Assembly (NCBI RefSeq): GCF_014639875.1
Contig: NZ_BMGD01000002.1
Coordinates: 496,001 to 560,000 of the forward strand
Reading direction: 5' to 3'
Length of the DNA stretch: 64,000 nucleotides
Source: Blastomonas aquatica
GTDB taxonomy: Bacteria; Pseudomonadota; Alphaproteobacteria; Sphingomonadales; Sphingomonadaceae
Under the pieces are notes generated by a model. The model did not search any database, was not told the origin of the DNA, and saw nothing but the letters and a program-made list of their open reading frames with translations. The position numbers and the translations under genes are program-made. Shown piece by piece: positions 49,834 through 60,500 of the stretch; position 1 is the stretch's first letter, and the number at the start of each line of letters is the position of its first letter.

Positions 49834-49894
49834 CCGGAACCGCTGCGCTGGCATGAAGGCGCAACGCCCGTTGCCAAGCAAGGCCGCCCAGCAA

Positions 49895-51617
<1,723 letters not shown>

Positions 51618-51632
51618 TCGGGCGGAGCGGGC

Positions 51633-52319
51633 TCAGCGTTCGCTGAGGTAATAGCGCTCCACTTCGGCCAGGTTTTCATCGAGTTCGTAGACGATCGGCT
51701 GGCCCGTGGGGATTTCCAGCGACGTGATCGCATCGTCGGCGATCCCCGACAGGTGCTTGACCAGCGCACGCAGCGAGTTGCCGTGCGCAGAGATGATCAC
51801 GCGCTTGCCGGCTTTCAGTTCGGGCGCAATCCGGCTTTCCCAATAGGGCAGCACGCGGTCGATGGTGTCTTTCAGGCTTTCGGCATTGGGGATGGCGATC
51901 CCGGCGTAGCGGCGGTCCTTCGACAGATCGAACTCCGATCCGGCCTCCATCGGCGGCGGCGGGATGTCGAAGCTGCGGCGCCAGATATGCACCTGCTCGT
52001 CGCCATGCTTGGCCGCCGTCTGCGCCTTGTCGAGCCCGGTCAGCCCGCCATAATGGCGCTCGTTGAGCTGCCAGTTCTTCTCGACCGGCAGCCACAGGCG
52101 GGTCATCTCCTCGAGCGCCAAGTTCAAAGTCTTGATTGCCCGCGTTTGCAGCGAGGTGAAGGCGATATCGAAATCGAGCCCCTTGTCGCGCATCAGCCGG
52201 CCCGCCGCGCGCGCTTCTTCCGCACCCTTTTCGGTCACGTCGACATCCCACCAGCCGGTGAACCGGTTCTCGAGGTTCCATTGCGACTGGCCGTGGCGGA
52301 TGAGGACGAGTTGCGGCAT
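51633..52319 (-). CDS. gpmA: 2,3-bisphosphoglycerate-dependent phosphoglycerate mutase
   Basis: The 228-residue product has the phosphohistidine motif [25 protein letters not shown] with His at residue 8, then [16 protein letters not shown] and [14 protein letters not shown]. These are the dPGM signatures. It interconverts 3- and 2-phosphoglycerate in glycolysis and gluconeogenesis. Length is standard. It is convergent with the deaminase (16 bp gap). Confidence 0.96.
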   Translation of the reverse strand: MPQLVLIRHGQSQWNLENRFTGWWDVDVTEKGAEEARAAGRLMRDKGLDFDIAFTSLQTRAIKTLNLALEEMTRLWLPVEKNWQLNERHYGGLTGLDKAQTAAKHGDEQVHIWRRSFDIPPPPMEAGSEFDLSKDRRYAGIAIPNAESLKDTIDRVLPYWESRIAPELKAGKRVIISAHGNSLRALVKHLSGIADDAITSLEIPTGQPIVYELDENLAEVERYYLSER

Positions 52320-52393
52320 CGGGGATGTCTCCTGTGATGGTCTGTTGCCGCCACCTAACGCCGTTAAGCGCTAGAGAAAACCCGTTTTGCTCC

Positions 52394-52476
52394 CGTCATT
52401 CCCGCGAACGCGGGAATCCCGCTTTTCCGCCGCGTTAGAAAGAGTAGCAGGATCCCCGCGTGCGCGGGGGTGACGG
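52394..52476. repeat. Family B inverted-repeat element (copy 3)
   Basis: CGTCATTCCCGCG with GCGGGAATCC opens the element and CCCCGCGTGCGCGGGGGTGACG closes it. It is between gpmA and the P450 gene, just after the P450 stop. Confidence 0.85.
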
Positions 52477-52490
52477 GGAAGGCGGGCGGG

Positions 52491-53912
52491 CTAGATTTTC
52501 TCGAAGCGCACCTTCAGCCCGTCCTTGGGCTGCGGAATCGGCCAGGCCTGCCAGGCGGGGTTGTAACCGGGTTCGATGACGATCCGGTGCTGGCTGAGCA
52601 CGTGGTGCAGCAGCACCTTGATCTGCATATACGCAAAGTGCAGCCCCAGGCACATATGCGCGCCGCCGCCAAACGGGACCCAGGCGTATTTGTGCCGGGC
52701 GCGTGTCGCCTCGGGTGTGAAGCGCATCGGATCGAACCGCAGCGGATCGGGCCAGTGCTCTTCCTGCTTGTGCGTGAACGACGAGCTGATGCTGACCGGG
52801 GTGCCCGCAGGAATGCGATAGCCGCCGAATTCGAAATCCTTGAGCGCGCGGCGCGGGGTGGAAGGCACCGGCGGGATCAGCCGCAATGCTTCCTTGAACG
52901 CCATTTCGGTGAGTTCGAGATTGGGCAGCGAGTCGTAGGGCATAGGGGCACCCGCCGGGGCGTGCTCGAGCAGTTCGGCGCGGATCTTGTCCTGCCATTC
53001 GGGGTTCTTGGCAAGCAGCCAGATCAGCGAACTGGCCGATGAGGTGATCGTGTCGTGCGCCGCCATCATCAGGAAGTTCATGTGATCGACCACCTCGTCG
53101 GTGGTGAGCAGGCTGCCATCGTCGCGGGTGGCGCGGCAGAACTGGCTGAACATGTCCGGCCCCTGCTGCTCACGCCGCTTCTTTACCTCGGGGGTGAAGT
53201 AATCGACCAGAAATTTGCGCCCCGCGACGCCCTTGCCCATCTTGGTGAAGGGCAGTGGACGACGGACCACGCCGATCGAGGCCTGCACCATATCGACGAA
53301 CGCGGTGTTGATCTTGTCGGCTTCCGGACCCCAGGGGATCCCAAGGAATGACGTTGCCGCAAGATCCAGCGTCAACTTCTTGATTTCAGTATAGAAAGTG
53401 ATGTCCTTGTTCGACCATTCGAGCACCCGCGCACCGATGCCTTCGTTGAGCGCTTCGGCATAATGGCGCATCGGCCCGGGCTTGAACGCGATCGAAAGAG
53501 CGCGACGATCGGCGCGGTGATGGTCGAAGTCCATCAGCATCAGCCCGCGCGGGAACAGCAGGTTGAGAACTGGCCCCCAGCCTTGTTCGGAAGAAAACAC
53601 CTTGTCGCGATCGAACAGCACCAGTTCGTTGGCATCCGCCCCGAACAGCGCCACCTGCCGCCGCCCGAAGGCATTTGTGCGATAGACCGGGCCGTATTTT
53701 TCGCGCATGGCCTTGCCGAAAGCCTCGGGGTCGGCGAGCATCTTGAGCGTCACGCCCAGGATCGGCATGCCGTCCTCGCCAGGGATGTGGTCGAGCGCGC
53801 TGGAGCTTTGCAGCCGGGTCCAATGCGGGTTGCCGCTGTCACGCTGGATAGTGTGGTCTGGGAACATTTCGCGCTGAGGGGCGTGTGTATCGGGAGCGAG
53901 TACGGTGGCCAT
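52491..53912 (-). CDS. Cytochrome P450
   Basis: The product has 473 residues from the Met giving MATVLAPDTHAPQREMF, with AGAGGA upstream. The I-helix reads MMAAHDTITSSASSLIW (A-x-D-T), the ExxR helix is EALRLIP and the heme cysteine is in WVPFGGGAHMCLGLHFA. No ferredoxin partner is nearby, so reductase partners are elsewhere. Substrate is unknown; many sphingomonads have such P450s for terpenoid or fatty substrates. It is divergent from an envelope-protein gene. Confidence 0.95.
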   Translation of the reverse strand: MATVLAPDTHAPQREMFPDHTIQRDSGNPHWTRLQSSSALDHIPGEDGMPILGVTLKMLADPEAFGKAMREKYGPVYRTNAFGRRQVALFGADANELVLFDRDKVFSSEQGWGPVLNLLFPRGLMLMDFDHHRADRRALSIAFKPGPMRHYAEALNEGIGARVLEWSNKDITFYTEIKKLTLDLAATSFLGIPWGPEADKINTAFVDMVQASIGVVRRPLPFTKMGKGVAGRKFLVDYFTPEVKKRREQQGPDMFSQFCRATRDDGSLLTTDEVVDHMNFLMMAAHDTITSSASSLIWLLAKNPEWQDKIRAELLEHAPAGAPMPYDSLPNLELTEMAFKEALRLIPPVPSTPRRALKDFEFGGYRIPAGTPVSISSSFTHKQEEHWPDPLRFDPMRFTPEATRARHKYAWVPFGGGAHMCLGLHFAYMQIKVLLHHVLSQHRIVIEPGYNPAWQAWPIPQPKDGLKVRFEKI

Positions 53913-53931
53913 TGGAAATCCTCTGCACTGT

Positions 53932-53949
53932 TTTAATCGATCCATTAAA
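53932..53949. promoter_or_regulatory. Dyad in the P450 promoter region
   Basis: TTTAAT-CGATCC-ATTAAA is an inverted repeat with 6-bp arms, 20 bp upstream of the P450 start. It is AT-rich and might be an operator or just a -10 region. Confidence 0.4.
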
Positions 53950-54094
53950 TACCAACTGACATCAATGTTAGCAAGTGCTGTCTTGCCCCCAAGAACCATT
54001 CATCGTTAATTCAACTTGGGTTTTGTATGAACAGATTATCGGGGCTCCGCTCCGCCGGCCCGCCGCGCCAGGACTTGCGGTGAGACAGGAAACC

Positions 54095-55084
54095 ATGGCT
54101 TTGACCCCAATTTCATTCATAACACACAGCGGCCGCCGTGCGGTTCGCATTGCAGCCATCGCCTTGGGCGCGGTGTCCCTTTCGGCCTGCGCTTATGGCG
54201 GCGGCGATTACGGCGGCTATGGCGGCGTCTCGGTTGGCGTTGGCGGCGGCGGCTTTGCCGGAGGCTATGATCCCTATTGCGACGGCTATGCCGCCTGGGA
54301 CAGCTTCTATGGCTGCGACGCCGGGCTCGGCTTTGGTCAGATCGGTTTTGGCGGGGGCTATTTCGATAACTTTTATTATCCCGGGTTCGGCACATGGGTG
54401 TATGACCGCCCCGGCGGCCGCCGCTTTGCCATGCAGGACCGCCAGCGCCGGTATTGGGGCCAGCAGCGCTTCCAGTACCAGCAGCAGCGGCGTGCCAATC
54501 GTCAGGATATTCGTCAGGACCGGCGCGACATCCGCCAGGACCGGCGCGAAGGTCGGCGCGATATCCGCCAGGATCGGCGCGAGACGTTGCAGGACCGTCG
54601 CGACTGGCGGCAGGAGCGGCGCGACACTCCCAACGCGGTGCCGCGCACCCGCCGCGATGACCGCGAGCGTATGGGCGGTTCGACCCCCCAGGATCGCCAG
54701 CAGCGGATGCAGCGCTGGGAGCAGCGCCAGCAAGGGGCCGTGGGCCAGCCCAACCAGGGTCGAGGTAGTGGGCAAGCTAACGATGGCCGGCAGGGGAGGG
54801 GCCGCGAAGGCCGTCCGGCGATGCGCCAGCCTACGTCACAGGCGCAGCCCGGCGGCGCTCCCTCGCGCACCGAACGGCCCCAGCGCCAGCAGCAGCGGAT
54901 CGAGCGTCAACAGCAGCGGATCGAACGTCAGCCGCAGCGGATGGAGCGCCAACAGCAGCGGATCGAACGTCAGCCGCAGCGGATGGAGCGCCAGCAGCAG
55001 CGGATGCAGCGCCCGTCGCGGGCGGGTCCCAACCGCAGCCTGAGCGACGGGGGCAACCGCCAGCCAGACGCCCAGCTAGATTGA
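54095..55084 (+). CDS. Basic repeat-rich lipoprotein with heptad repeats
   Basis: The product has 329 residues from ATG 54095, behind ACAGGAAACC. A signal ending SLSAC gives a lipid-anchored protein. A Gly/Tyr-rich region (about 30-105) is followed by two repeat blocks: DIRQDRR-type heptads (DIRQDRRDIRQDRREGRRD) near residues 127-160 and R-Q-Q/P-Q-R-I/M-E heptads near 265-310. The underlying DNA is a 21-bp near-perfect tandem repeat in the second block. It is extremely basic. Function is unknown. Confidence 0.8.
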   Translation: MALTPISFITHSGRRAVRIAAIALGAVSLSACAYGGGDYGGYGGVSVGVGGGGFAGGYDPYCDGYAAWDSFYGCDAGLGFGQIGFGGGYFDNFYYPGFGTWVYDRPGGRRFAMQDRQRRYWGQQRFQYQQQRRANRQDIRQDRRDIRQDRREGRRDIRQDRRETLQDRRDWRQERRDTPNAVPRTRRDDRERMGGSTPQDRQQRMQRWEQRQQGAVGQPNQGRGSGQANDGRQGRGREGRPAMRQPTSQAQPGGAPSRTERPQRQQQRIERQQQRIERQPQRMERQQQRIERQPQRMERQQQRMQRPSRAGPNRSLSDGGNRQPDAQLD

Positions 55085-55198
55085 TCGATAGCCTTGTCAC
55101 TTGGAGCGTCAAGGGTTCGGCAACAATGCGGGCAGATCGCGGACTGCGGAGATGTCGTAGGGCTTGTGACCTGCCCCAAAAGCCCTATCATCTAGGGC

Positions 55199-56191
55199 AT
55201 GGTAAAATTTTCGCTTCTCGACCAGTCGGTACGCTTCGCCGACATCCCTGCCGCTACTGCGCTGGGGGGCACGCTGGAAGCGGCCGAACTGGCCGACCGG
55301 ATGGGCTATCACCGGCTGTGGGTATCAGAGCATCACGCAAGCCGGTTCCTTTGCGGCAGCGCGCCCGAGATCCTGATCGCCGCGATGGGTGCCCGCACCC
55401 GGAGGATCAGGCTCGGGTCGGGCGGGGTAATGCTGCCGCATTACAGCGCGTACAAGGTCGCCGAGCAGTTTGCGGTGCTTAGCAACCTCTATCCCGACCG
55501 GATCGATCTCGGCGTCGGTCGCGCGCCCGGCGGCGAGATGCGCGTGGCGGCAGCGCTGTCTGCCCCCCACCCGCCATCGTTCCGCGATTTTCCGCAGCAG
55601 GTCGCCGACCTTGTCGGGTACATGAGCGGCGATCTGGACGACCCTCGGCTCAGCCCCGAGCCTGAAGGCGATGTGCCGGTTTGGATTCTGGGCACAAGCC
55701 CGGACAGCGCGGTGCTCGCTGCACAACTCGGGCTGCCCTATGCGCTGGCCTTGTTCATCAATCCCAATGCCACCCCGGGTCTGACCGAGCTTTATCGCCA
55801 CAATTTCCGCCCCAGCGCGACGCTGTCCGAGCCGTATGTGATGCTGGCGACCACGGCTTTTGCCTGTGATGATGCCGATTACGCCGATCTGCTGCGCAAG
55901 AATTATTTCCTCAACATCGCCCGGTTGCTCGGCGGCGGGCAGCAGCCTGCGGTCTCTCCGCAGGAAAGCCGCGACATCGGCTTTACCGAGCGCGAGGCGA
56001 TGATCATCGGGGCGCAGGCGCGGATCGCAGCCTTCGGGACGCCCGATGTGGTGCGCGACAAGGTCCAGACCTTGGTCGATGCGTTTGCCGCGGACGAGGT
56101 GATGATCTCCTGCAATGCCTATTACCACGCCGACCGGATGCGTGCGATCGAGCTGTTCGCGCGCAGTTTCGATATGGCGGAGGCGGCCTGA
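55199..56191 (+). CDS. LLM-class flavin-dependent oxidoreductase
   Basis: The 330-residue product matches the luciferase-like fold: FSLLDQSVRFADIPAATALGGTLEAAELADRMGYHRLWVSEHHAS (the W-x-x-E-H-H motif), then IRLGSGGVMLPHYSAYKVAEQFAVLSNLYPDRIDLGVGRAPGG and VPVWILGTSPDSAVLAAQLGLPYALA. It uses FMNH2 and O2. Substrate is unknown. It is 5 bp upstream of a pseudouridine synthase, a likely operon of convenience. Confidence 0.92.
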   Translation: MVKFSLLDQSVRFADIPAATALGGTLEAAELADRMGYHRLWVSEHHASRFLCGSAPEILIAAMGARTRRIRLGSGGVMLPHYSAYKVAEQFAVLSNLYPDRIDLGVGRAPGGEMRVAAALSAPHPPSFRDFPQQVADLVGYMSGDLDDPRLSPEPEGDVPVWILGTSPDSAVLAAQLGLPYALALFINPNATPGLTELYRHNFRPSATLSEPYVMLATTAFACDDADYADLLRKNYFLNIARLLGGGQQPAVSPQESRDIGFTEREAMIIGAQARIAAFGTPDVVRDKVQTLVDAFAADEVMISCNAYYHADRMRAIELFARSFDMAEAA

Positions 56192-56196
56192 GCATC

Positions 56197-56919
56197 ATGG
56201 GTTTCCACACACCAGCGTTTTGCGTCGCCGAGACGCTGCCGTTCATGGATGGCGAGGCGATCGTCATCGACAAGCCTGCGGGCTTGCCCGTCACCCAGCC
56301 CCGCCGGGGCGGGCGTAGTCTCGACGATTATCTCACCCAGTTGCGCTTCGGCTTCCAGCGCTCTCCGATAGCTGTGCACCGGCTCGACCAGGACACATCG
56401 GGCTGCCTCCTGCTCGCGCGGCACGCCAAGGCGCACAAGCGCTTCGGCGCGGCTTTCGAAAGCGGCGAGGTCGAGAAGACCTATCTGGGGATCGTCGAGG
56501 GTGACCTGGTCGATGACAGTGGCACAATCGATATCGCGCTGGGCAAGACCAGCACCGCGCAGGATGGCTGGCGGATCGTGCCCGATGCGGCGGGCAAGCG
56601 CGCGGTGACCCACTGGAAGCGGATAGGCACTGCAGGCAAAATGACGCTGGTCGAGTTCCGACCAGAAACCGGACGCACCCACCAGATCCGCGTTCATGCG
56701 CTTCACGGGCTTGGCAAACCGCTGCTGGGCGATCCGTTTTATGGAAAGTCCTTCCCGTCAGGCCTGATGCTGCATGCAGCGGGACTGGTGCTGGCTCGTG
56801 GCGAAAAGCCGCCGATCGTGGCGCATGCGCCGATGCCGAAAAGGTTCGCCGATCTGGGCTTTGGCACCCAGCAGACGGTCATTGCCGAAGCCATGGTCGA
56901 GGCAACAGGCGATGAGTGA
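56197..56919 (+). CDS. RluA-family pseudouridine synthase
   Basis: The 240-residue product has the catalytic motif HRLDQDTSGCLLLAR and the C-terminal R-P-E-T-G-R-T-H-Q-I-R-V-H segment (FRPETGRTHQIRVHALHG). It lacks an S4 domain, as in TruC/YqcB- or RluA-like enzymes. It isomerises one or more uridines in tRNA or rRNA; which site cannot be read off. The stop overlaps arfB by 8 bp. Confidence 0.92.
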   Translation: MGFHTPAFCVAETLPFMDGEAIVIDKPAGLPVTQPRRGGRSLDDYLTQLRFGFQRSPIAVHRLDQDTSGCLLLARHAKAHKRFGAAFESGEVEKTYLGIVEGDLVDDSGTIDIALGKTSTAQDGWRIVPDAAGKRAVTHWKRIGTAGKMTLVEFRPETGRTHQIRVHALHGLGKPLLGDPFYGKSFPSGLMLHAAGLVLARGEKPPIVAHAPMPKRFADLGFGTQQTVIAEAMVEATGDE

Positions 56920-57319
56920 CTTTAACGTCCCCGATCATGCCATTGTTTCCGAACGGTTTATCACCGCGTCGGGACCAGGCGGCCAGAATGTCAACAAGGT
57001 GGCAACTGCGGTCCAGTTGCACGTCAATATCTTCGCTCTAGGTTTGCCACCTTTGGTGTATAACCGTTTGAAATCATTGGCAGGTAGTAAGATCAACCAA
57101 GAAGGCGAGTTGGTTATTCTGGCGCGCAACCACCGCACTCAGGAAGCCAACCGCAAGCTGGCGCGCGAGCGCGTGGCCGCGATGCTGGCCGAAGCGTATG
57201 ACTTACCAGCGGTCCGTGCCCGATCGCGGCTCAACCGCGTCGGCAAGACCGAGCGCCTCGCGGGCAAGAAGAACCGCTCGACGGTCAAGAAGAACCGTGG
57301 CCGGGTCTCCTTCGACTGA
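56912..57319 (+). CDS. arfB: Alternative ribosome-rescue factor ArfB (YaeJ)
   Basis: The 135-residue product has the GGQ motif at residues 23-25 (ASGPGGQNVNKVATAV) and a very basic C-terminal tail (RSTVKKNRGRVSFD region) that plugs the empty mRNA channel. ArfB hydrolyses peptidyl-tRNA on stalled ribosomes, backing up tmRNA. It overlaps the previous gene and is 25 bp before the fRMsr gene. Confidence 0.95.
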   Translation: MSDFNVPDHAIVSERFITASGPGGQNVNKVATAVQLHVNIFALGLPPLVYNRLKSLAGSKINQEGELVILARNHRTQEANRKLARERVAAMLAEAYDLPAVRARSRLNRVGKTERLAGKKNRSTVKKNRGRVSFD

Positions 57320-57344
57320 ATTCGCATCGTTTGAAAGAATTAGC

Positions 57345-57827
57345 ATGTATAGCTTTGAAATAGATCAGAACATTCCCAAGCCTCAGCTGTATGACGATCT
57401 TCATGGCGCAGCGTTGGCGCTGGTCGATGGTGAGCGCGACGGCGTTGCCAATATGGCCAATGTCGCAGCGTTGATCGGCCAGTTCCTGCCCGGACTCAAC
57501 TGGGCGGGGTTCTATCGGATGGTCGAGGGCGAACTGGTGCTTGGGCCGTTCGTGGGCAAGCCCGCCTGCATCCGCATCGCGTTGGGCAGCGGTGTCTGCG
57601 GAACCGCTGCGGCAAGCGGGGAAACCCAACTGGTCGACGATGTCCATGCCTTTCCGGGCCATATCGCCTGCGATGCCGCCAGCCAGTCCGAACTCGTGGT
57701 CCCCGTGATCCATGACGGGCAGGTGACGCATGTCATCGATCTCGACAGTCCGCACCTGGCAAGGTTCGATGACGATGACCGCGCCGGGATCGAAAGGCTG
57801 GCAAAGACGCTTGCAGGACGCATCTGA
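57345..57827 (+). CDS. msrC: Free methionine-(R)-sulfoxide reductase (GAF)
   Basis: The product has 160 residues from ATG 57345. A GAF domain carries the three cysteines of fRMsr: Cys75 (GKPACIRI), Cys85 (GSGVCGTAA) and Cys109 (GHIACDAAS). The enzyme reduces free L-methionine-R-sulfoxide, using thioredoxin. The NWAGFYRMVEGELVLGPFVGKPAC segment is strongly conserved. It follows arfB by 25 bp. Confidence 0.95.
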   Translation: MYSFEIDQNIPKPQLYDDLHGAALALVDGERDGVANMANVAALIGQFLPGLNWAGFYRMVEGELVLGPFVGKPACIRIALGSGVCGTAAASGETQLVDDVHAFPGHIACDAASQSELVVPVIHDGQVTHVIDLDSPHLARFDDDDRAGIERLAKTLAGRI

Positions 57828-58022
57828 ACGGCTTGGTTAACCCGGCCGTCCTGCTTTGCCCCAAATTGAAACACTGCCCTGCGATGCACCCGGTTTTACA
57901 TCGGTGCGATGGTGCGCCCCTCTCGCAAATGGTAACAATCACTTAACCATGCCAGATGGGCGAACGGGCAGATCTGCTGCGCTCCCAGAAAGGCCTGCCC
58001 GATTGCCCAAGGGGAGTTAACC

Positions 58023-59393
58023 ATGAAGACCCGCGCTTTTGCTTATGTGCGTCATGCCGCCATTGCCGCCTGCCTGGGTGGTTCGCTGGGGTTGGCACTG
58101 CCTTCCCAGGCCGCCGACTCGGGGGTTGCGCGCGCGCTGGCCAGCAAGATCGACCTCAAGGCGAGCAGCGCGCTGGGCAGGGGTCCGGCCAATCCTCCTG
58201 GTTACGGCGCGCGCTTTCCGGCAGGTGCACCGGCCTATGTCCGCCCGTTTCGGGGTTTCCTGCTGCCCCGCGTCTGGGTTGCGCCGAGCTATATCATCAC
58301 CAACTGGCAGCGCCTTGGCCTCGCGCGGCCGGCGCAGGGCTTTGGTTGGTCGCGTTATTATGACGATGCTGTGCTGACCGACAGCAACGGCCGGGTCTTC
58401 GACAGCGTGCAAGGGGTCAACTGGTCGGCCGCACAGGGCGGGCCGATGGTTCAGGCGGGGCAGGCCAGTGTCACGCAGACCTACTCGCCCGATTATGATC
58501 CGTATAACTATGATGACGACCTGCTGCTGGGCAATGATGATGTCGTCCACGGAACGCATTGGGCGCGGACCGCGAACCAGGCTGCCCCCGGTGTCGATTA
58601 TGACGACGGCTATGTTGCCGCCCCTCCGCCCCCGCCTGCCACGCAATATGATGGTGGCCATGATCCTGATTACGATCCGGCGTTTCTCGAAGCCTGCCGC
58701 CGCGACAGCGGTTTGGGCGGCGCTGCGATCGGCGCGGCTGCGGGCGGACTTACAGGCAATCGCATCGCGGGGCGCGACAACCGCACCGGCGGCACGCTGA
58801 TCGGCGCGGGCGTGGGCGCGATCGCCGGGATGGTGATCGACAAGGCCGAGGACCGCGAGCGCTGCAAGCGCCTGCTCGCACGCGAAAGCCAGCGAGGATA
58901 CGGCACAAGCTATGCCCCGCCGCCAGTCGCGCCGCCCGCCTATGCGGGTGACTACGATCCCGCGTTCCTCGAGGCCTGTCGCCGTGACAATGGTCTGGGC
59001 GGAGCCGCCATCGGTGCGGCTGCAGGCGGTCTGGCGGGCAATCGCATCGCGGGTCGCGGCAACCGCACCGGGGGTACGCTGATCGGCGCGGGCGTTGGCG
59101 CGATCGCCGGAATGGTGATCGACAAGGCCGAGGACCGCGAACGCTGCAAGCGGCTGCTCGCCCAGCACGGTGCCTATCAAGGTGGTGGCTATCCGCCGCC
59201 TGTCGGTCAGCCCGGCGGCTATCCGCCGCCCCCGCCGGGATATTATTATTACTATCCGCCGCCGATCATCACCACGGTGACGATCACGCCGGGCTGCAAT
59301 TGCACCGAAGAAGTGGTGACGACGCACACTGCGCCCGTGCGGCATCGTCCAAAGGTCTATCGCACCAAGAACGTGCGCGTTTCGCGAAAGTAA
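58023..59393 (+). CDS. RcnB-like protein with duplicated glycine-zipper domains
   Basis: The 456-residue product starts with a signal peptide (MKTRAFAYVRHAAIAACLGGSLGLALPSQA). An RcnB-like region (LPRVWVAPSYIITNWQRLGLARPAQGFGWSRYYDDAVLTDSNGRVFDSV) is followed by two nearly identical units of about 68 residues, each with YDPAFLEACRRD, GLGGAAIGAAAGG, GNRIAGR and GAGVGAIAGMVIDKAEDRERCKRLLA. The tail is Pro/Tyr-rich with a C-x-C (GCNCTE) and basic end. It is probably an outer-membrane-associated protein. Confidence 0.88.
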   Translation: MKTRAFAYVRHAAIAACLGGSLGLALPSQAADSGVARALASKIDLKASSALGRGPANPPGYGARFPAGAPAYVRPFRGFLLPRVWVAPSYIITNWQRLGLARPAQGFGWSRYYDDAVLTDSNGRVFDSVQGVNWSAAQGGPMVQAGQASVTQTYSPDYDPYNYDDDLLLGNDDVVHGTHWARTANQAAPGVDYDDGYVAAPPPPPATQYDGGHDPDYDPAFLEACRRDSGLGGAAIGAAAGGLTGNRIAGRDNRTGGTLIGAGVGAIAGMVIDKAEDRERCKRLLARESQRGYGTSYAPPPVAPPAYAGDYDPAFLEACRRDNGLGGAAIGAAAGGLAGNRIAGRGNRTGGTLIGAGVGAIAGMVIDKAEDRERCKRLLAQHGAYQGGGYPPPVGQPGGYPPPPPGYYYYYPPPIITTVTITPGCNCTEEVVTTHTAPVRHRPKVYRTKNVRVSRK

Positions 59394-59399
59394 CCCGCG

Positions 59400-60500
59400 C
59401 TATCGGCTGGCCGGCGTATCGACATAGCCGGTCAGCCCCCACGGATCATAGGGGCCGAGCACCAGCTGCTCGAAGGTACCCAGGCCCTGCTCGCCGTCAC
59501 TGGTGGTCACCCGCGACAGGATCTGCACGTGCAGATTGTCCATCGTCGGCGCCATCGGATCGATTGCGGCCAGATCGATGCTTGCGCGTTCGACCACCAG
59601 GGCTCCGTGATGGCGACCATGCCCCCATTTCGGGCAGGTATAGCCCAGCCCGCGCATCTGGAAGCGCTGGATCGGCTCGAAGTTGACGGCCAGCGGGCTG
59701 GTTTCGGTCTGAACCGTCAGCGTACCGCCCGCGGGCCATCGGGTACCGGCTTCGATTTGTGTTTCAAGCTGCGCCGAAGGTGTCTCGAAGAATCCGTCAT
59801 GCGCCGCATTGTCGGGCGCGATCACCGCGCGGGTGTTCCATGCGCTGCCAGAGCGGTGCGCGTTCAAGTGGAAGAACAGGCTGCGGGTGGGCAGGTTGAC
59901 CGGAGTCCATTGCCAGAAGAATGCAGGGCTTGCGCTACCCGAATGCGGCTGCGCATCGGGTGTGCCGATCGGGCGGACACCCCAGCTGCGGTCGCGCGTG
60001 CCCGCACAGCCTGGCGACAACTCGGTCCGCTCGCCGTCGATTTCGATCCAGCCGGTATAATGCCCGTTCTGGGTCATCCGCGTGTAATCCATGAAGGTAC
60101 GTGGGCCGTTGCGGAAGGTGAAGCGCGGTTCCTCTATCGGGAAGGCGCGGCCCGTGAATGTGATCTCGGCACGGATCCCTTCGCCATCGACGTGGATGCG
60201 CAAAGCTTTCAAAGGTTCGATCACCTCGATGCGGATCGGCCCAACCGCCATCTCCATCCGCTCCATGCCCAATTCGCGCGAGGCATGAAGATTGTGCTGC
60301 AAGCCGTTACGAATGAACGAGAAGCTGGCGTCCGCAATGTCGAGATGCGGATAGACGCCAAACGCCAAAGCGAAGAAGCCAGAGCCATCGGGGTTGTAGC
60401 CGTTGAAGAAATAGCGGTCATAGAAATTGCGGTCCGTGCCCGAATAGGCGATCGGCTCGGCGGTCTGGTGCAGCGGATAATCGTCGCCCCTGGTCAGCAT
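59400..60500 (-). CDS. CrtC/AttH-like (DUF7064/7065-type) protein
   Basis: The 366-residue product has no signal peptide. It has beta-rich segments such as TGWIEIDGERTELSPGCAGTRDRSWGVRPIG and FFWQWTPVNLPTRSLFFHLNAHRSG, the R-D-R/H-S-W-G pattern of the AttH/CrtC lipocalin-like family. Function is unknown. The start overlaps the end of an aminoglycoside-phosphotransferase-like gene by 7 bp, a pairing I associate with sphingomonads and mycobacteria. Joint action on a lipid or steroid is speculative. Confidence 0.7.
   Translation of the reverse strand: MLTRGDDYPLHQTAEPIAYSGTDRNFYDRYFFNGYNPDGSGFFALAFGVYPHLDIADASFSFIRNGLQHNLHASRELGMERMEMAVGPIRIEVIEPLKALRIHVDGEGIRAEITFTGRAFPIEEPRFTFRNGPRTFMDYTRMTQNGHYTGWIEIDGERTELSPGCAGTRDRSWGVRPIGTPDAQPHSGSASPAFFWQWTPVNLPTRSLFFHLNAHRSGSAWNTRAVIAPDNAAHDGFFETPSAQLETQIEAGTRWPAGGTLTVQTETSPLAVNFEPIQRFQMRGLGYTCPKWGHGRHHGALVVERASIDLAAIDPMAPTMDNLHVQILSRVTTSDGEQGLGTFEQLVLGPYDPWGLTGYVDTPASR

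Noticed and set aside
54888-55020. Tandem 21-bp repeats looking like a CRISPR-like or satellite array
   Set aside because: The units are in frame, contiguous without spacers, and encode the R-Q-Q/P-Q-R heptads of a lipoprotein.
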